Below are positions 1-8,942 of a DNA stretch of 34,912 nucleotides, piece after piece. A program made the translations under genes and the position numbers. The notes under the pieces were generated by a model. The model was given only the letters and a program-made list of their open reading frames with translations. It was not told the DNA's origin and made no database searches. This stretch comes from Paludibacteraceae bacterium (GTDB lineage: Bacteria > Bacteroidota > Bacteroidia > Bacteroidales > Paludibacteraceae): NCBI GenBank assembly GCA_024401555.1, contig JAKSKV010000032.1:1-34912 (forward strand). The letters run 5' to 3'. Position 1 is the first letter of the stretch; every line of letters begins with the position of its first letter.

Positions 1-2
1 TT

Positions 3-965
3 TACGAGATGGGTAAGAACTTCCGTAACGAGGGTATGGATAAGACTCACAACCCAGAGTTCACTTGTATGGAGCTTTATGTCTCTTACAAGGATTTGAA
101 CTGGGGTATGGACTTCACCGAGAAGATGTTGGAGCAGATCTGTATCGCCGCCAATGGAAAACCTGAGGTGGAGATCGATGGTAAGGTCATCTCTTTCAAA
201 GCACCGTTCCGTCGTCTTCCAATCCTTGATGCGATCAAGGAGAAGACTGGTTACGACCTATATCCAATGAGCGAGGAGGAGATCCGCGAGACAGCTAAGA
301 AACTCGGTATCGAGGTGGATGAGACCATGGGTAAGGGTAAGTTGATCGACGAGATCTTCGGCGAGACCTGCGAGGGTGACTTTATCCAACCAACCTTCAT
401 TTGCGATTATCCGGTGGAGATGTCTCCGCTTACCAAGATGCACCGTTCAAAACCAGGCTTGACTGAGCGTTTCGAGTTGATGGTCAACGGTAAGGAGCTT
501 GCGAACGCCTATTCGGAGCTTAACGATCCAATCGATCAGGAGCAACGTTTCATCGATCAGATGAAGCTCGCCGACAAGGGAGACGACGAGGCGATGATCA
601 TCGACCATGACTTCTTGCGTGCGCTTCAATATGGTATGCCTCCAACATTCGGTATCGGTATCGGTATCGACCGTTTGGTGATGTTGATGACTGGTAAGTT
701 CATGATCGGCGAGGTGATGTTGTTCCCTCAGATGAAGCCGGAGGTGACTCAGGCCAAGGACGCTAAATCCAAATATGTAGCGCTCGGTATTCCAGAAGCT
801 TGGGTAGAGGTGATCCAAAAGGCTGGCTTCTTGACCGTCGAAAGCTTGAAGGAGTGTAATCCGAACAAGTTGCACCAGGATATTTGTGGCTTGAACAAGA
901 AATATAAACTTGATTTGGTTAATCCTACCCGTGAAGAGGTTGCGGAGTGGGTCAGCAAAATCTAA
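3..965 (+). CDS. lysS: Lysyl-tRNA synthetase (class II), C-terminal part; 5' end lies outside the window
   Basis: Cytoplasmic enzyme that charges tRNA-Lys with lysine. The reading frame is open from the window edge, so the anticodon-binding OB-fold and the first part of the catalytic core are missing here. Visible are class II motif 2 (FRNEGMDKTHNPEFT, with its arginine and the following ELY) and motif 3 (GIGIGIDRLVML), which bind ATP and the adenylate. After motif 3 the protein runs about 75 residues further than E. coli LysS. This extension contains a helix-hairpin-helix-like stretch (GIPEAWVEVIQKAGF), which I believe is common in Bacteroidota enzymes. The apparent ATG at 9 is internal. gpsA starts three bases after the stop codon, so the two are probably co-transcribed. 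Confidence 0.95.
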   Translation, partial: YEMGKNFRNEGMDKTHNPEFTCMELYVSYKDLNWGMDFTEKMLEQICIAANGKPEVEIDGKVISFKAPFRRLPILDAIKEKTGYDLYPMSEEEIRETAKKLGIEVDETMGKGKLIDEIFGETCEGDFIQPTFICDYPVEMSPLTKMHRSKPGLTERFELMVNGKELANAYSELNDPIDQEQRFIDQMKLADKGDDEAMIIDHDFLRALQYGMPPTFGIGIGIDRLVMLMTGKFMIGEVMLFPQMKPEVTQAKDAKSKYVALGIPEAWVEVIQKAGFLTVESLKECNPNKLHQDICGLNKKYKLDLVNPTREEVAEWVSKI

Positions 966-968
966 TAT

Positions 969-1970
969 ATGGAGGCTAAAGAACCAAAAGTCGCTATTAT
1001 GGGTGGTGGTAGCTGGGCAACCGCTATCGCTAAGATCTGTATGGCGAATAGGGATCGTCGAATCAATTGGTACATGCGTAGGCAGGATCAGATCGACGAT
1101 TTCAAGGAGATGGGACACAATCCATCATACCTTTCGATGGCTCAGTTTGATGTCGATAGGATTGATTTCTCCAGCAACATCAACGAGGTGGTGAAACGTT
1201 CGGATATTCTGATCTTCGCTACACCTTCACCCTTCTTGAAATTACATCTGAAGAAGCTTCGTGCCTCTTTGAAAAGCAAGATCGTCGTATCTGCCATCAA
1301 GGGAATCGTGCCGGATGAGAATTTGACGGTGTCTGAATATTTCAACCAGATCTATAATGTGCCATTGGAGAATCTGTTGGTGATTTCCGGTCCTTCCCAT
1401 GCGGAGGAGGTGGCTATGGATCGTTTGTCGTACCTCACCATCGGCGGTGTCTCGCGCGACAACGCGAAGATGTTGGCCAATATGTTGCTCTGCAACTATG
1501 TGAAGACCTCCACGGTGGATGATGTGATCGGTTTGGAGTACGCTTCCGTCTTGAAGAATGTCTATGCCATCGCGGCGGGCATCTGTCACGGATTGAAGTA
1601 TGGCGACAATTTTCAGGCTGTCTTGATTTCCAATGCTATCCAAGAGATGCACCGATTCCTGAATATCGTGAATGAGAAGCAACGAAACATCGCTGAGTCC
1701 GCCTATCTGGGCGACCTGTTGGTGACCAGTTACTCCAAGTTCAGTCGAAACAGGACCTTCGGAACGATGATCGGAAAGGGGTATTCGGTGAAGACCGCTC
1801 AGGTGGAGATGGAGATGATTGCTGAGGGATATTACGGAACCAAGTGTATTCATGAGATCAACAAGAAGTTTCAGGTGAATATGCCGATCATGGATTCTGT
1901 TTACAATATCCTTTACGGTAAGATTTCGCCCGCCATCGAAATCAAGGTGTTGACAAGTTTATTACGATAA
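969..1970 (+). CDS. gpsA: NAD(P)-dependent glycerol-3-phosphate dehydrogenase
   Basis: Cytoplasmic enzyme that reduces dihydroxyacetone phosphate to sn-glycerol-3-phosphate, the backbone precursor of phospholipids. The N-terminus carries the dinucleotide-binding loop [10 protein letters not shown] (about residues 12-21). The catalytic-domain signature [11 protein letters not shown], containing the family's catalytic lysine, lies near residue 195, followed by GDNFQAVLI. The substrate-binding RNRTFG segment follows. At 333 residues it has the usual family length. The start ATG is three bases after the lysS stop. The order lysS-gpsA-pgi is, as I recall, conserved in Bacteroidales, which supports both the assignment and the taxon. 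Confidence 0.95.
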   Translation: MEAKEPKVAIMGGGSWATAIAKICMANRDRRINWYMRRQDQIDDFKEMGHNPSYLSMAQFDVDRIDFSSNINEVVKRSDILIFATPSPFLKLHLKKLRASLKSKIVVSAIKGIVPDENLTVSEYFNQIYNVPLENLLVISGPSHAEEVAMDRLSYLTIGGVSRDNAKMLANMLLCNYVKTSTVDDVIGLEYASVLKNVYAIAAGICHGLKYGDNFQAVLISNAIQEMHRFLNIVNEKQRNIAESAYLGDLLVTSYSKFSRNRTFGTMIGKGYSVKTAQVEMEMIAEGYYGTKCIHEINKKFQVNMPIMDSVYNILYGKISPAIEIKVLTSLLR

Positions 1971-2008
1971 GATCGTTTTACGTATATCAATTATTTAAAA
2001 ATATTAGA

Positions 2009-3370
2009 ATGGAAAACATTAAGTTGAACATTGAAAACGCATTCGCTTGTGAGGGATTGTATATCTCTAAGCCATGCATCACAGCTTATGAAGCTAAGGT
2101 AAAAGAGTGTCAAGAGATGTTGCACTTCGGTAAGGGTAAGGGTAACGATTTCTTGGGTTGGTTGACTTTGCCATCATCTATCGACGATGATTTCATGAAC
2201 AAGATCAACGCTACCGCTGAAAGATTGAGAAAGTCTTGCGACGTTGTCGTAGTGGCTGGTATCGGTGGTTCTTATTTGGGCGCACGCGCTGTCATCGAGG
2301 CTTTGTCCAACTCTTTCGCATCCTATTCTAAGAGCAAGGTAAACCCTGCTATCGTTTACGCTGGTAACAACATCAGCGAGGATTACTTGGCAGAGTTGTC
2401 TTCATTCTTGAAGAGAAAGCAATTCGGTATCATCAATATTTCCAAGTCAGGAACAACTACTGAGACTGCTTTGGCATTCCGTATCTTGAAGACTCAATTG
2501 GAGGAGCAAGTTGGTAAGGCAGAGGCTAAGAACCGTATTGTTGCCGTTACTGACGCCGCTAAGGGCGCATTGCGCAAGTTGGCTACTCAAGAGGGTTATG
2601 AGACTTACGTAATTCCTGATAATGTAGGTGGTCGTTTCTCCGTGTTGACTCCAGTAGGTTTGTTGCCTATCGCTGTCGCTGGTTTCGATATCAAGCAATT
2701 GGTTGCTGGTGCGAAGAAGATGCAAGAGATGTGCAACATCGACGTTCCTTTCTCAAAGAACCCAGCCGCTCAATACGCAGCTGTTCGTAACGAGTTGTAC
2801 CAAAAGGGTAAGAAGATCGAGATCTTGGTGAACTACCATCCTAAATTGCACTACATCGGTGAGTGGTGGAAGCAATTGTACGGAGAGTCTGAGGGTAAGG
2901 ATTTGAAGGGTATCTTCCCTGCAGCGGTTGATTTCTCTACCGACCTTCACTCTATGGGCCAATGGATCCAAGAGGGTGAGCGTACCATCTTCGAGACCGT
3001 TATCTCTATCAAGAGAGCAAGCAAGAAGGTGATCGTTCCAGAGGATAAGGAGAACTTGGATGGTTTGAACTTCTTGGCTGGAAAGCGTGTTGACGAGGTG
3101 AACAAGATGGCTGAGTTGGGCGTTGTTTTGGCTCACGTCGATGGTCAAGTTCCTAACTTGCACATTGATCTTCCTTCATTGAACGAGTACTACATCGGTC
3201 AATTGTTCTACTTCTTCGAGAAGGCTTGTGGTATCAGCGGATACTTGCTTGGTGTGAACCCATTCAACCAACCAGGTGTTGAGGCTTACAAGAAGAACAT
3301 GTTCGCATTGCTCGGCAAGCCAGGCTACGAGGAGGCTACCAAGGCAATTCAAGCAAGATTGAACAAATAA
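2009..3370 (+). CDS. pgi: Glucose-6-phosphate isomerase
   Basis: Interconverts glucose-6-phosphate and fructose-6-phosphate in glycolysis and gluconeogenesis. It also feeds hexose phosphates toward the mannose and UDP-sugar precursors used by the polysaccharide locus downstream. Both PGI signatures are clear: [14 protein letters not shown] in the middle and [15 protein letters not shown] near the C-terminus. The sugar-phosphate-binding SIS region ([15 protein letters not shown]) and the active-site region ([14 protein letters not shown]) are intact. At 453 residues it belongs to the shorter bacterial class rather than the roughly 550-residue E. coli type. An intrinsic terminator follows the stop by 12 bases. 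Confidence 0.96.
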   Translation: MENIKLNIENAFACEGLYISKPCITAYEAKVKECQEMLHFGKGKGNDFLGWLTLPSSIDDDFMNKINATAERLRKSCDVVVVAGIGGSYLGARAVIEALSNSFASYSKSKVNPAIVYAGNNISEDYLAELSSFLKRKQFGIINISKSGTTTETALAFRILKTQLEEQVGKAEAKNRIVAVTDAAKGALRKLATQEGYETYVIPDNVGGRFSVLTPVGLLPIAVAGFDIKQLVAGAKKMQEMCNIDVPFSKNPAAQYAAVRNELYQKGKKIEILVNYHPKLHYIGEWWKQLYGESEGKDLKGIFPAAVDFSTDLHSMGQWIQEGERTIFETVISIKRASKKVIVPEDKENLDGLNFLAGKRVDEVNKMAELGVVLAHVDGQVPNLHIDLPSLNEYYIGQLFYFFEKACGISGYLLGVNPFNQPGVEAYKKNMFALLGKPGYEEATKAIQARLNK

Positions 3371-3382
3371 TCATCAATAACC

Positions 3383-3423
3383 AAAGACCAAACGCCTGTC
3401 TATCGTGCGTTTGGTCTTTTTTT
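3383..3423 (+). terminator. Rho-independent terminator of pgi
   Basis: A perfect 13-bp stem (AAAGACCAAACGC at 3383-3395 pairing with GCGTTTGGTCTTT at 3407-3419) closes an 11-base loop and runs straight into a run of T residues. It begins 12 bases after the pgi stop and ends less than 10 bases before the DedA gene, so DedA is either read through or has a start site inside this element. Confidence 0.92.
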
Positions 3424-3430
3424 GTATTCT

Positions 3431-4048
3431 ATGGCTGATTTTCTTCAGTGGTGTCTCGATAATTTGAATTATTGGACCGTAGCGCTCTTGATGGCTATCG
3501 AGAGCTCTTTTATTCCCTTCCCATCTGAGATAGTGGTGCCGCCTGCGGCATACAAGGCAGCTGCGGGAGAATTGAATGTTTTTGGCGTGGTGGGCGCGGC
3601 GTCAGTGGGCGCGATCATCGGTGCTTTGATCAACTATGTGATCTCCTATACCTTGGGACGTTCATTCGTCTATTGGTTCGTTGAGACGAAGTTCGGTCAT
3701 TTATGCCTACTCTCCAGAGAGAAGATGGAGAAAGCGGAAGCCTATTTCCGCGAGCATGGAGTCTCTTCCACCTTGGTGGGAAGATTGGTGCCTGCGGTAC
3801 GTCAATTGATCTCGATTCCGGCCGGTTTGTCGAAGATGAAACTACATGTATTCGTCCTCTTCACCTTCTTGGGCGCCTTGGTGTGGAACTCCATTCTGGC
3901 GACCATCGGCTACGTTCTCCATGGGGTAGTGCCCAAGGATCAATTGGCTGAAGCCATTGCGCAATACAAGCCCTATTTGGCGGCTGGAGGTATTCTGCTA
4001 TTTGTCTGCTTCGTCGGATATTTGGTCTATAAGTCGAAGAAAAAGTAA
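3431..4048 (+). CDS. DedA-family (VTT domain) inner-membrane protein
   Basis: A 205-residue polytopic membrane protein of the DedA/SNARE-associated (VTT) family. Some members are undecaprenyl-phosphate or phospholipid translocases; the substrate of this one is unknown. Visible are the N-terminal segment with ESSFIPFPSEIVVPPAAY, the reentrant and helical region SVGAIIGALINYVISYTLGR, and the typical GRLVPAVRQLISIPAGLSKM signature, followed by two further hydrophobic stretches and a lysine-rich end. I start at ATG 3431 because the TTG three codons upstream lies in the terminator T-run. A carrier-lipid role would suit the neighbouring capsule locus, but that is inference. Confidence 0.9.
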   Translation: MADFLQWCLDNLNYWTVALLMAIESSFIPFPSEIVVPPAAYKAAAGELNVFGVVGAASVGAIIGALINYVISYTLGRSFVYWFVETKFGHLCLLSREKMEKAEAYFREHGVSSTLVGRLVPAVRQLISIPAGLSKMKLHVFVLFTFLGALVWNSILATIGYVLHGVVPKDQLAEAIAQYKPYLAAGGILLFVCFVGYLVYKSKKK

Positions 4049-4069
4049 AAAGAAAAAGCGCGATATGAT

Positions 4070-4099
4070 AAACCGAGTGGGTTCCCATTCGGTTTTTTT
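4070..4099 (+). terminator. Rho-independent terminator after the DedA gene
   Basis: The hairpin AACCGAGTGG / CCATTCGGTT (one G-T pair, tight GTTC-type loop) is followed by seven T residues. It lies 22 bases after the DedA stop and separates the housekeeping genes from the polysaccharide locus. Confidence 0.88.
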
Positions 4100-4106
4100 A
4101 TTCTCT

Positions 4107-4199
4107 TTGGGTGCGATTTTTGCAAATTTTACCAGTTTATTGGGTGCGATTTTTACGGTTTTTGCTCGTTTTTTGGGTGCGATTTTTACGGTTTTTTAT
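4107..4199. repeat. 33-bp tandem repeat, about 2.8 copies, in the leader of the polysaccharide locus
   Basis: The unit begins TTGGGTGCGATTTTT and recurs at 4107, 4140 and 4173, exactly 33 bases apart. The first 15 bases are identical in all three copies. Copies 2 and 3 share a longer match (continuing ACGGTTTTT), while the distal half of copy 1 has diverged. The array sits just after the DedA terminator and about 215 bases before the first export gene. The period is a multiple of three, so a repeated LGAIF peptide appears in one frame, but nothing else supports translation. Confidence 0.9.
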
Positions 4200-4412
4200 A
4201 TAAAACACATAAAATCAAATAGTTGTAAGATCAATGCTGTGTCCATAGAAGAATAGTCAGGCACGAAAGGATCTATGTAGAGCATGTGTTACTTTATAAA
4301 GCCGTGTTTTTTGCGTTAAATATATCCTATTGATGCGGAAAAATTGTATATTCGCAATGAATTGGGCGTTCGGATCCTGTCCGTTCCCCGAAGAGAAGTA
4401 AAAGCGGATCAG
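4200..4412 (+). other. Non-coding leader upstream of the polysaccharide operon
   Basis: This stretch joins the tandem repeat to the Wza-like start. It must hold or follow the operon promoter, but I find no convincing -33/-7 pair. The closest match is TATATTCG at 4347-4354, one mismatch from TAnnTTTG, without a partner TTTG at the right distance. I see no invertible-promoter inverted repeats and no UpxY/NusG-like gene, so this does not look like the phase-variable Bacteroides capsule type. Confidence 0.4.
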
Positions 4413-5240
4413 ATGAAACAAAAGCATATATTCGAAACAAAGTGGGTGAGATGGATGTCGTTGATGGTATTGTCGCTCGTGGCATTGCTCTCGTCCTGCC
4501 AATCACATAAGGAGATCGCCTATCTGCAAGATCAGGAGGGGGCGGTACGCACGGCAATGGATTCCCTGTATGATGCCCGTATCAAGCCCAAGGACCTCTT
4601 GACCATCACAGTCAATACTTTCGACAAGGAGGCCTCCTTGCCTTTCAACCTGATGTATCCCGCCAGTTCTCCAAACGGTTACTCCAACAATATCGGAGAG
4701 AACGCGATGCAGAAATATTTGGTGGATAACGATGGAAGCATCGATTTCCCTGTGTTGGGACGTATCAAGGTCTCTGGCTTGACCAAGAAGGAGGTGGAGG
4801 CCTATCTGAGGGGCCGATTAAGCCTCTATCTCAAGGATGAGCCGCTGGTCAATGTCCGTATGGTGAATTATAAGATCTCCGTGATCGGAGAGGTGGCTCG
4901 CCCCAATACCTACACCATCACCAACGAGAAGGTCAACATCTTGGAGGCGCTGGCCTTGGCGGGGGATCTGACCATTTATGGAAAAAGAAAGAATGTGAAG
5001 CTGATGCGTGAGTCCGAGACGGGCGAACGGGGCGTCTATGTCGTAGATCTGACGGATAGGAATTTGATCAATTCTCCCTATTTCTATCTCCAGCAGAACG
5101 ATGTGCTCTATGTGGAGCCCAACCGCACCAAGATGCGCAACAGCCGATACAGCGCGCTGACGGGACAGATCTTGACGGGAACCTCCGTCGTGGTCTCCGT
5201 AGCCAGTCTGATTGCTACCCTTACTATCAAAAAGAAGTGA
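4413..5240 (+). CDS. Wza-type polysaccharide export lipoprotein
   Basis: Outer-membrane or periplasmic export component for polysaccharide chains, partner of the Wzc-like protein encoded next. Starting at ATG 4413 gives a lipoprotein signal peptide with basic residues, the hydrophobic core MVLSLVALL and lipobox LLSSC with the acylated Cys29. A TTG start at 4344 would bury this signal behind 23 residues. The Poly_export domain follows (IKPKDLLTITVNTF; DNDGSIDFPVLGRIKVSG), then an SLBB domain (ISVIGEVARPNTYTI; ILEALALAGDL). It ends in a hydrophobic helix (TSVVVSVASLIATL) and KKK. It is shorter (275 aa) than E. coli Wza, the common Bacteroidota form. The Wzc gene starts one base after its stop codon. 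Confidence 0.92.
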   Translation: MKQKHIFETKWVRWMSLMVLSLVALLSSCQSHKEIAYLQDQEGAVRTAMDSLYDARIKPKDLLTITVNTFDKEASLPFNLMYPASSPNGYSNNIGENAMQKYLVDNDGSIDFPVLGRIKVSGLTKKEVEAYLRGRLSLYLKDEPLVNVRMVNYKISVIGEVARPNTYTITNEKVNILEALALAGDLTIYGKRKNVKLMRESETGERGVYVVDLTDRNLINSPYFYLQQNDVLYVEPNRTKMRNSRYSALTGQILTGTSVVVSVASLIATLTIKKK

Positions 5241-5241
5241 T

Positions 5242-7602
5242 ATGGTAAACTCCAAGCAAAATAATCATAACAGCGAAGTGGAAGAGGAGAGTGTGGACCT
5301 GAAGGACGTGGCCTATACCATCCTTGCGCATTGGAAGCTCTTCGCCATCTCGTTGGCGCTCTGCTTCTTGGCGGCCTTGGCCTACCTGCACTTCACGATG
5401 CCTACCTACCGTGTCTCCTCCAAGATCATGATCCGTGACGAAAAGAGGGGAGGCGGTTTCTTTTCGGAGATCTCCGTCTTTGATGATATTGATATGCTCT
5501 ACAAAGCCAACACCGAGAATGAGGTGGAGCTTTTGAAATCCAAATCGTTGGTGAAGAATGTGATTTTGGAGAATGGGCTATATGTCGATTATTACGGAAA
5601 GTCATTCTTGAAACGACGTGATATTTCCAGTGTTTCCCCCATCGTGATGGTGGATAGTCTCTTCCAACCCGCTCTCTTGTCGAATGGTTTGGAGATAGAG
5701 ATGAAACGTCGTGATGATGGTTCCGTCCGTGTGAAGATGGAGCGTGATGGGGCGCTCTGTTTGGACACCCTCTTCGCGGGATTCCCCGTGGAGGTGAATA
5801 CGCCCGCTGGTCCGCTTGATTTCGCCTTGGCGCGGGAGTGGAAGAGCGGAGATGAGTTTGGCACTATCCTGGTGACGGTACAACCGCTGATTGTGAAGGC
5901 GAAGCGTTACATTAAGCTTCTATCGCTCTCTCAGGTGAGCAAGAATTCCTCTATTGTGGAACTTCTGCTCCACACGACCAACAAGGAGCGGGGTGTGATC
6001 TTTTTGAATGGCCTGATCGATATCTACAACCGTCAGGCGGTGGAGGAGAAGAATGAGGTGGCGACCAAGACGGCGCTCTTCATCGACAACCGTATCAAAG
6101 TCTTGACCGAGGAGCTGGGCGAGACGGAGAAAAACTTGGAGAAATACAAGAAACGCGAAGGGTTGACGGAGTTGTCCTCCAATGCCCAACTCTATTTGCA
6201 GAAGGGAACCGAATATGAGCAGAAGCGGGTGGAGTGCGAAACCCAATTGAACCTCGTGCTCTCTTTGAAGAACTATTTGATGGATGAGGCCAACCAAGGC
6301 AATGTCATCCCTTCCAATATCGGCATCACCGATGTTGGTTTAACCAATCAGATCAACCAGTACAACAACCTGCTGCTCGCCCGTGTGAAGTTGATGCAGA
6401 CCACGTCGGAGAACAATCCGGTGGTGGCGCAACAGACGATGCAGATCAACGGACTCTTCGAGAACATCAAGTTGTTGGTGGCCAATGCGGAGAAGGGGCT
6501 CAACATCTCCCTCTCTGACTTGAACCGCCAAGCCCAGAAGTTCCGCGGGCAAATCAGCAATGTGCCGACACAAGAGCGTCTCTTTGTGGAGATCGAACGT
6601 CAGCGCCAAATTCAACAGCAGCTCTTTCTCTTGTTGCTGCAAAAACGGGAGGAGAACGCCCTGACCATGGCGGCCACCTTGAATTGCGCCAAAGTGGTGG
6701 ATGAGAGTTTGGCGGAGGATAAGCCGATCGCCCCTAAACGGACGTTGGTCTTCTTCTTTGCGTTGCTGTTTGGTTTGATTATTCCTGCACTGTTCATCTA
6801 CCTTCGTCGGGTATTCTCTTTCAACTTGACCGATGCTTACGAGATGGAGCAGGAGGGCTTGACTTCGCTGCCGCTTTTGGCGGAGTTGCCTTTCAAGGAG
6901 GAGGATTTGGATGAGGAGCAATGGCAACGTGTCAGGGAGGAGCCATTCCGTCTGCTCCGCACCAATCTGCAATTTTTGCAGAAGGATAAGGATAGCAAGG
7001 TGATTCTGGTCACCTCCTTTGTTCCGAACGAGGGAAAAACCTTTGTGGCAAGTAATGCGGCCTTCTCCTTCGCGTCGTTGTCTAAACGGATTGTGCTGGT
7101 AGGTGCCGATATCCGTAATCCGCAGATCAAACGTTACTTCCAGCAGAAGACGAAATATGGATTGTCCAACTACCTCTCCAATGAGTCGGTAGGGGTGGAC
7201 GACATCATAGAACATTCCGACAAGGCCAATTTGGATATCATCTCCGGAGGTGCGGTGCCGCCTAATCCGGCCGAACTCCTCTCCAGAACCCGTTTGGAGG
7301 ATCTTTTTGCGGAGTTGAGGCGACGTTACGACTATATCATCATCGATACGGCTCCCGTCTCTGTCGTGACCGATACGCTGATTCTTTCGCGTGTCGCGGA
7401 TATGACGGTCTTTGTCTGCCGATCAAGGTATCTGAATAAACGCTGCTTCAAGTATATCAACGCTTTGGCGCAGGAGAAGCGTTTGCCGGATGTCGGTATC
7501 GTCATCAATGCGGTTCGTCAGTCGAACCAGAGTCCGTATGGTGATAAGTACGGTTATGGATATGGCTACGGCTATGGGTACGGATCGGGGTATGGTAAAT
7601 AA
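5242..7602 (+). CDS. Wzc-type polysaccharide co-polymerase with fused BY-type tyrosine autokinase
   Basis: Inner-membrane protein that controls polymerisation and export through cycles of tyrosine autophosphorylation. The 786-residue protein has a Wzz domain with TM1 near residues 32-50, a long periplasmic coiled region, and TM2 near 499-520. The cytoplasmic kinase follows: Walker A PNEGKT (about 595-600), Walker A' VLVGADIRNP (about 618) and Walker B YIIIDTAP (about 697). The C-terminal tail is a striking Tyr-Gly repeat, with eight tyrosines in the last 21 residues, the expected autophosphorylation cluster. Start ATG 5242 is chosen because it lies just after the Wza stop; the frame is open further upstream only by overlap. 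The regulatory phosphatase partner (Wzb type) is not in this window. Confidence 0.93.
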   Translation: MVNSKQNNHNSEVEEESVDLKDVAYTILAHWKLFAISLALCFLAALAYLHFTMPTYRVSSKIMIRDEKRGGGFFSEISVFDDIDMLYKANTENEVELLKSKSLVKNVILENGLYVDYYGKSFLKRRDISSVSPIVMVDSLFQPALLSNGLEIEMKRRDDGSVRVKMERDGALCLDTLFAGFPVEVNTPAGPLDFALAREWKSGDEFGTILVTVQPLIVKAKRYIKLLSLSQVSKNSSIVELLLHTTNKERGVIFLNGLIDIYNRQAVEEKNEVATKTALFIDNRIKVLTEELGETEKNLEKYKKREGLTELSSNAQLYLQKGTEYEQKRVECETQLNLVLSLKNYLMDEANQGNVIPSNIGITDVGLTNQINQYNNLLLARVKLMQTTSENNPVVAQQTMQINGLFENIKLLVANAEKGLNISLSDLNRQAQKFRGQISNVPTQERLFVEIERQRQIQQQLFLLLLQKREENALTMAATLNCAKVVDESLAEDKPIAPKRTLVFFFALLFGLIIPALFIYLRRVFSFNLTDAYEMEQEGLTSLPLLAELPFKEEDLDEEQWQRVREEPFRLLRTNLQFLQKDKDSKVILVTSFVPNEGKTFVASNAAFSFASLSKRIVLVGADIRNPQIKRYFQQKTKYGLSNYLSNESVGVDDIIEHSDKANLDIISGGAVPPNPAELLSRTRLEDLFAELRRRYDYIIIDTAPVSVVTDTLILSRVADMTVFVCRSRYLNKRCFKYINALAQEKRLPDVGIVINAVRQSNQSPYGDKYGYGYGYGYGYGSGYGK

Positions 7603-7619
7603 TTAGAAAATAGGCTGGT

Positions 7620-8915
7620 ATGATGGATTTTCCAATGGAGGACATACGCATCTGTGTTGTAGGCTTGGGCTATGTGGGCCTGCCTCTCGCGCGACTCTTT
7701 TCCACGAAATATAAGACAATCGGTTTCGATAAGAATAGCGCCCGTGTCGAATCTTTGATGCGCGGACACGACGCCACCTTGGAGGTCAGCGATGATCTGC
7801 TGCAATCCGCCTTGAAGAGCGGTTTTGAGTGTACCTCCGACTTGGAACGGATCAAGGGGTGCAACTTCTATGTCGTGGCGGTTCCCACTCCTGTCGATAA
7901 TGACAATGTCCCTGACTTGACGCCGCTCTATGGCGCCAGTGAGATGGTGGGTAAGGTGATCTCGAAAGGGGATATCGTCGTCTATGAATCGACGGTCTAT
8001 CCAGGCGTCACGGAGGATGAGTGCATCCCTGTGATCGAAAGGGTTTCCGGATTGAAATTCAATGTCGATTTTTATGCGGGCTACTCGCCTGAACGCATCA
8101 ATCCGGGCGACAAGGAGCATACCGTTGAGAAGATTATCAAAGTTACTTCCGGTTCTACGCCTGAGGTCGCGGATATCGTGGACCGTGTCTATAACGCGGT
8201 CTTGGTCAATGGCACCCACAAGGCCTCATCCATTCGTGTGGCCGAGGCCAGCAAGATCATCGAGAATGCGCAGCGCGACGTGAATATCGCCTTTATGAAT
8301 GAGTTGGCCAAGATCTTCAATGCGATGGATATTGACACCAACGACGTGATCGAGGCGGCCTCCACCAAGTGGAACTTCATCAAGATGCGTCCCGGTCTGG
8401 TGGGTGGTCACTGCATCTCCGTCGATCCCTACTATTTGATCCAAAAGGCGGAGGTCTATGGCGTTTTGCCCCGCGTGATGATCTCCGCGCGTCGCTTGAA
8501 TGACGCAATGGGGGCTTATGTTGCGGAGCAGACGATCAAATGCATGAATAAGAAGGGGTTGGTGGTGAAGAACGCGAAGATCCTGGTATTGGGCTTCACC
8601 TTCAAGGAGAATTGCCCCGATATCCGCAATACCAAGGTGGCGGATATCTACCATACCCTGAACGAATATACGCAAAACATCGAAATCTACGACCCGATGC
8701 CGGATGGCCAAAAGGTGAAGGATGAGTATGGTATCACGCTATCCACCCGTCCGCTCTCGGCGATGAAAGGGGAGTTCGACGCTGTGATCTTGGCGGTCGC
8801 CCATAGCCAGTTCAAGGATTTGGATGTGCGCTCCTTCCTCTCGCAGCCCCAGAAAGGTGTCGTCTATGATGTGAAGGGTTTTCTGCCAAGGGAGGTGGTG
8901 GATGGACGGTTGTAG
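7620..8915 (+). CDS. tviB: UDP-N-acetylhexosamine 6-dehydrogenase, TviB/WbpO type
   Basis: Oxidises C6 of a UDP-HexNAc (probably UDP-GalNAc or UDP-GlcNAc) twice with NAD+, giving the UDP-uronic acid that makes a capsule acidic. It has an N-terminal Rossmann motif GLGYVGLPLA, VPTPVDNDNVPDLTPL, ESTVYPGVTEDE, GYSPERINPGDK, the catalytic cysteine in GGHCISVDPYYL (about Cys265) and the C-terminal GFTFKENCPDIRNTK. These match Salmonella Vi TviB and Pseudomonas WbpO closely by recall, better than UDP-glucose or UDP-ManNAc dehydrogenases. At 431 residues it is full length. It starts 17 bases after the Wzc stop. The exact substrate cannot be told from sequence alone. Confidence 0.9.
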   Translation: MMDFPMEDIRICVVGLGYVGLPLARLFSTKYKTIGFDKNSARVESLMRGHDATLEVSDDLLQSALKSGFECTSDLERIKGCNFYVVAVPTPVDNDNVPDLTPLYGASEMVGKVISKGDIVVYESTVYPGVTEDECIPVIERVSGLKFNVDFYAGYSPERINPGDKEHTVEKIIKVTSGSTPEVADIVDRVYNAVLVNGTHKASSIRVAEASKIIENAQRDVNIAFMNELAKIFNAMDIDTNDVIEAASTKWNFIKMRPGLVGGHCISVDPYYLIQKAEVYGVLPRVMISARRLNDAMGAYVAEQTIKCMNKKGLVVKNAKILVLGFTFKENCPDIRNTKVADIYHTLNEYTQNIEIYDPMPDGQKVKDEYGITLSTRPLSAMKGEFDAVILAVAHSQFKDLDVRSFLSQPQKGVVYDVKGFLPREVVDGRL

Positions 8916-8942
8916 CCGATCTTTTGACGCTTGTTCTTTTGT

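Noticed and set aside
4107-4199. Possible CRISPR array
   Set aside because: The units are contiguous with no unique spacers, only three are present, and no cas gene is nearby.
3957-4256. 99-codon + strand frame over the DedA end and the tandem repeat
   Set aside because: It runs through the DedA terminator, overlaps DedA in another frame, and its repeated LGAIF peptide merely follows from a 33-base repeat.
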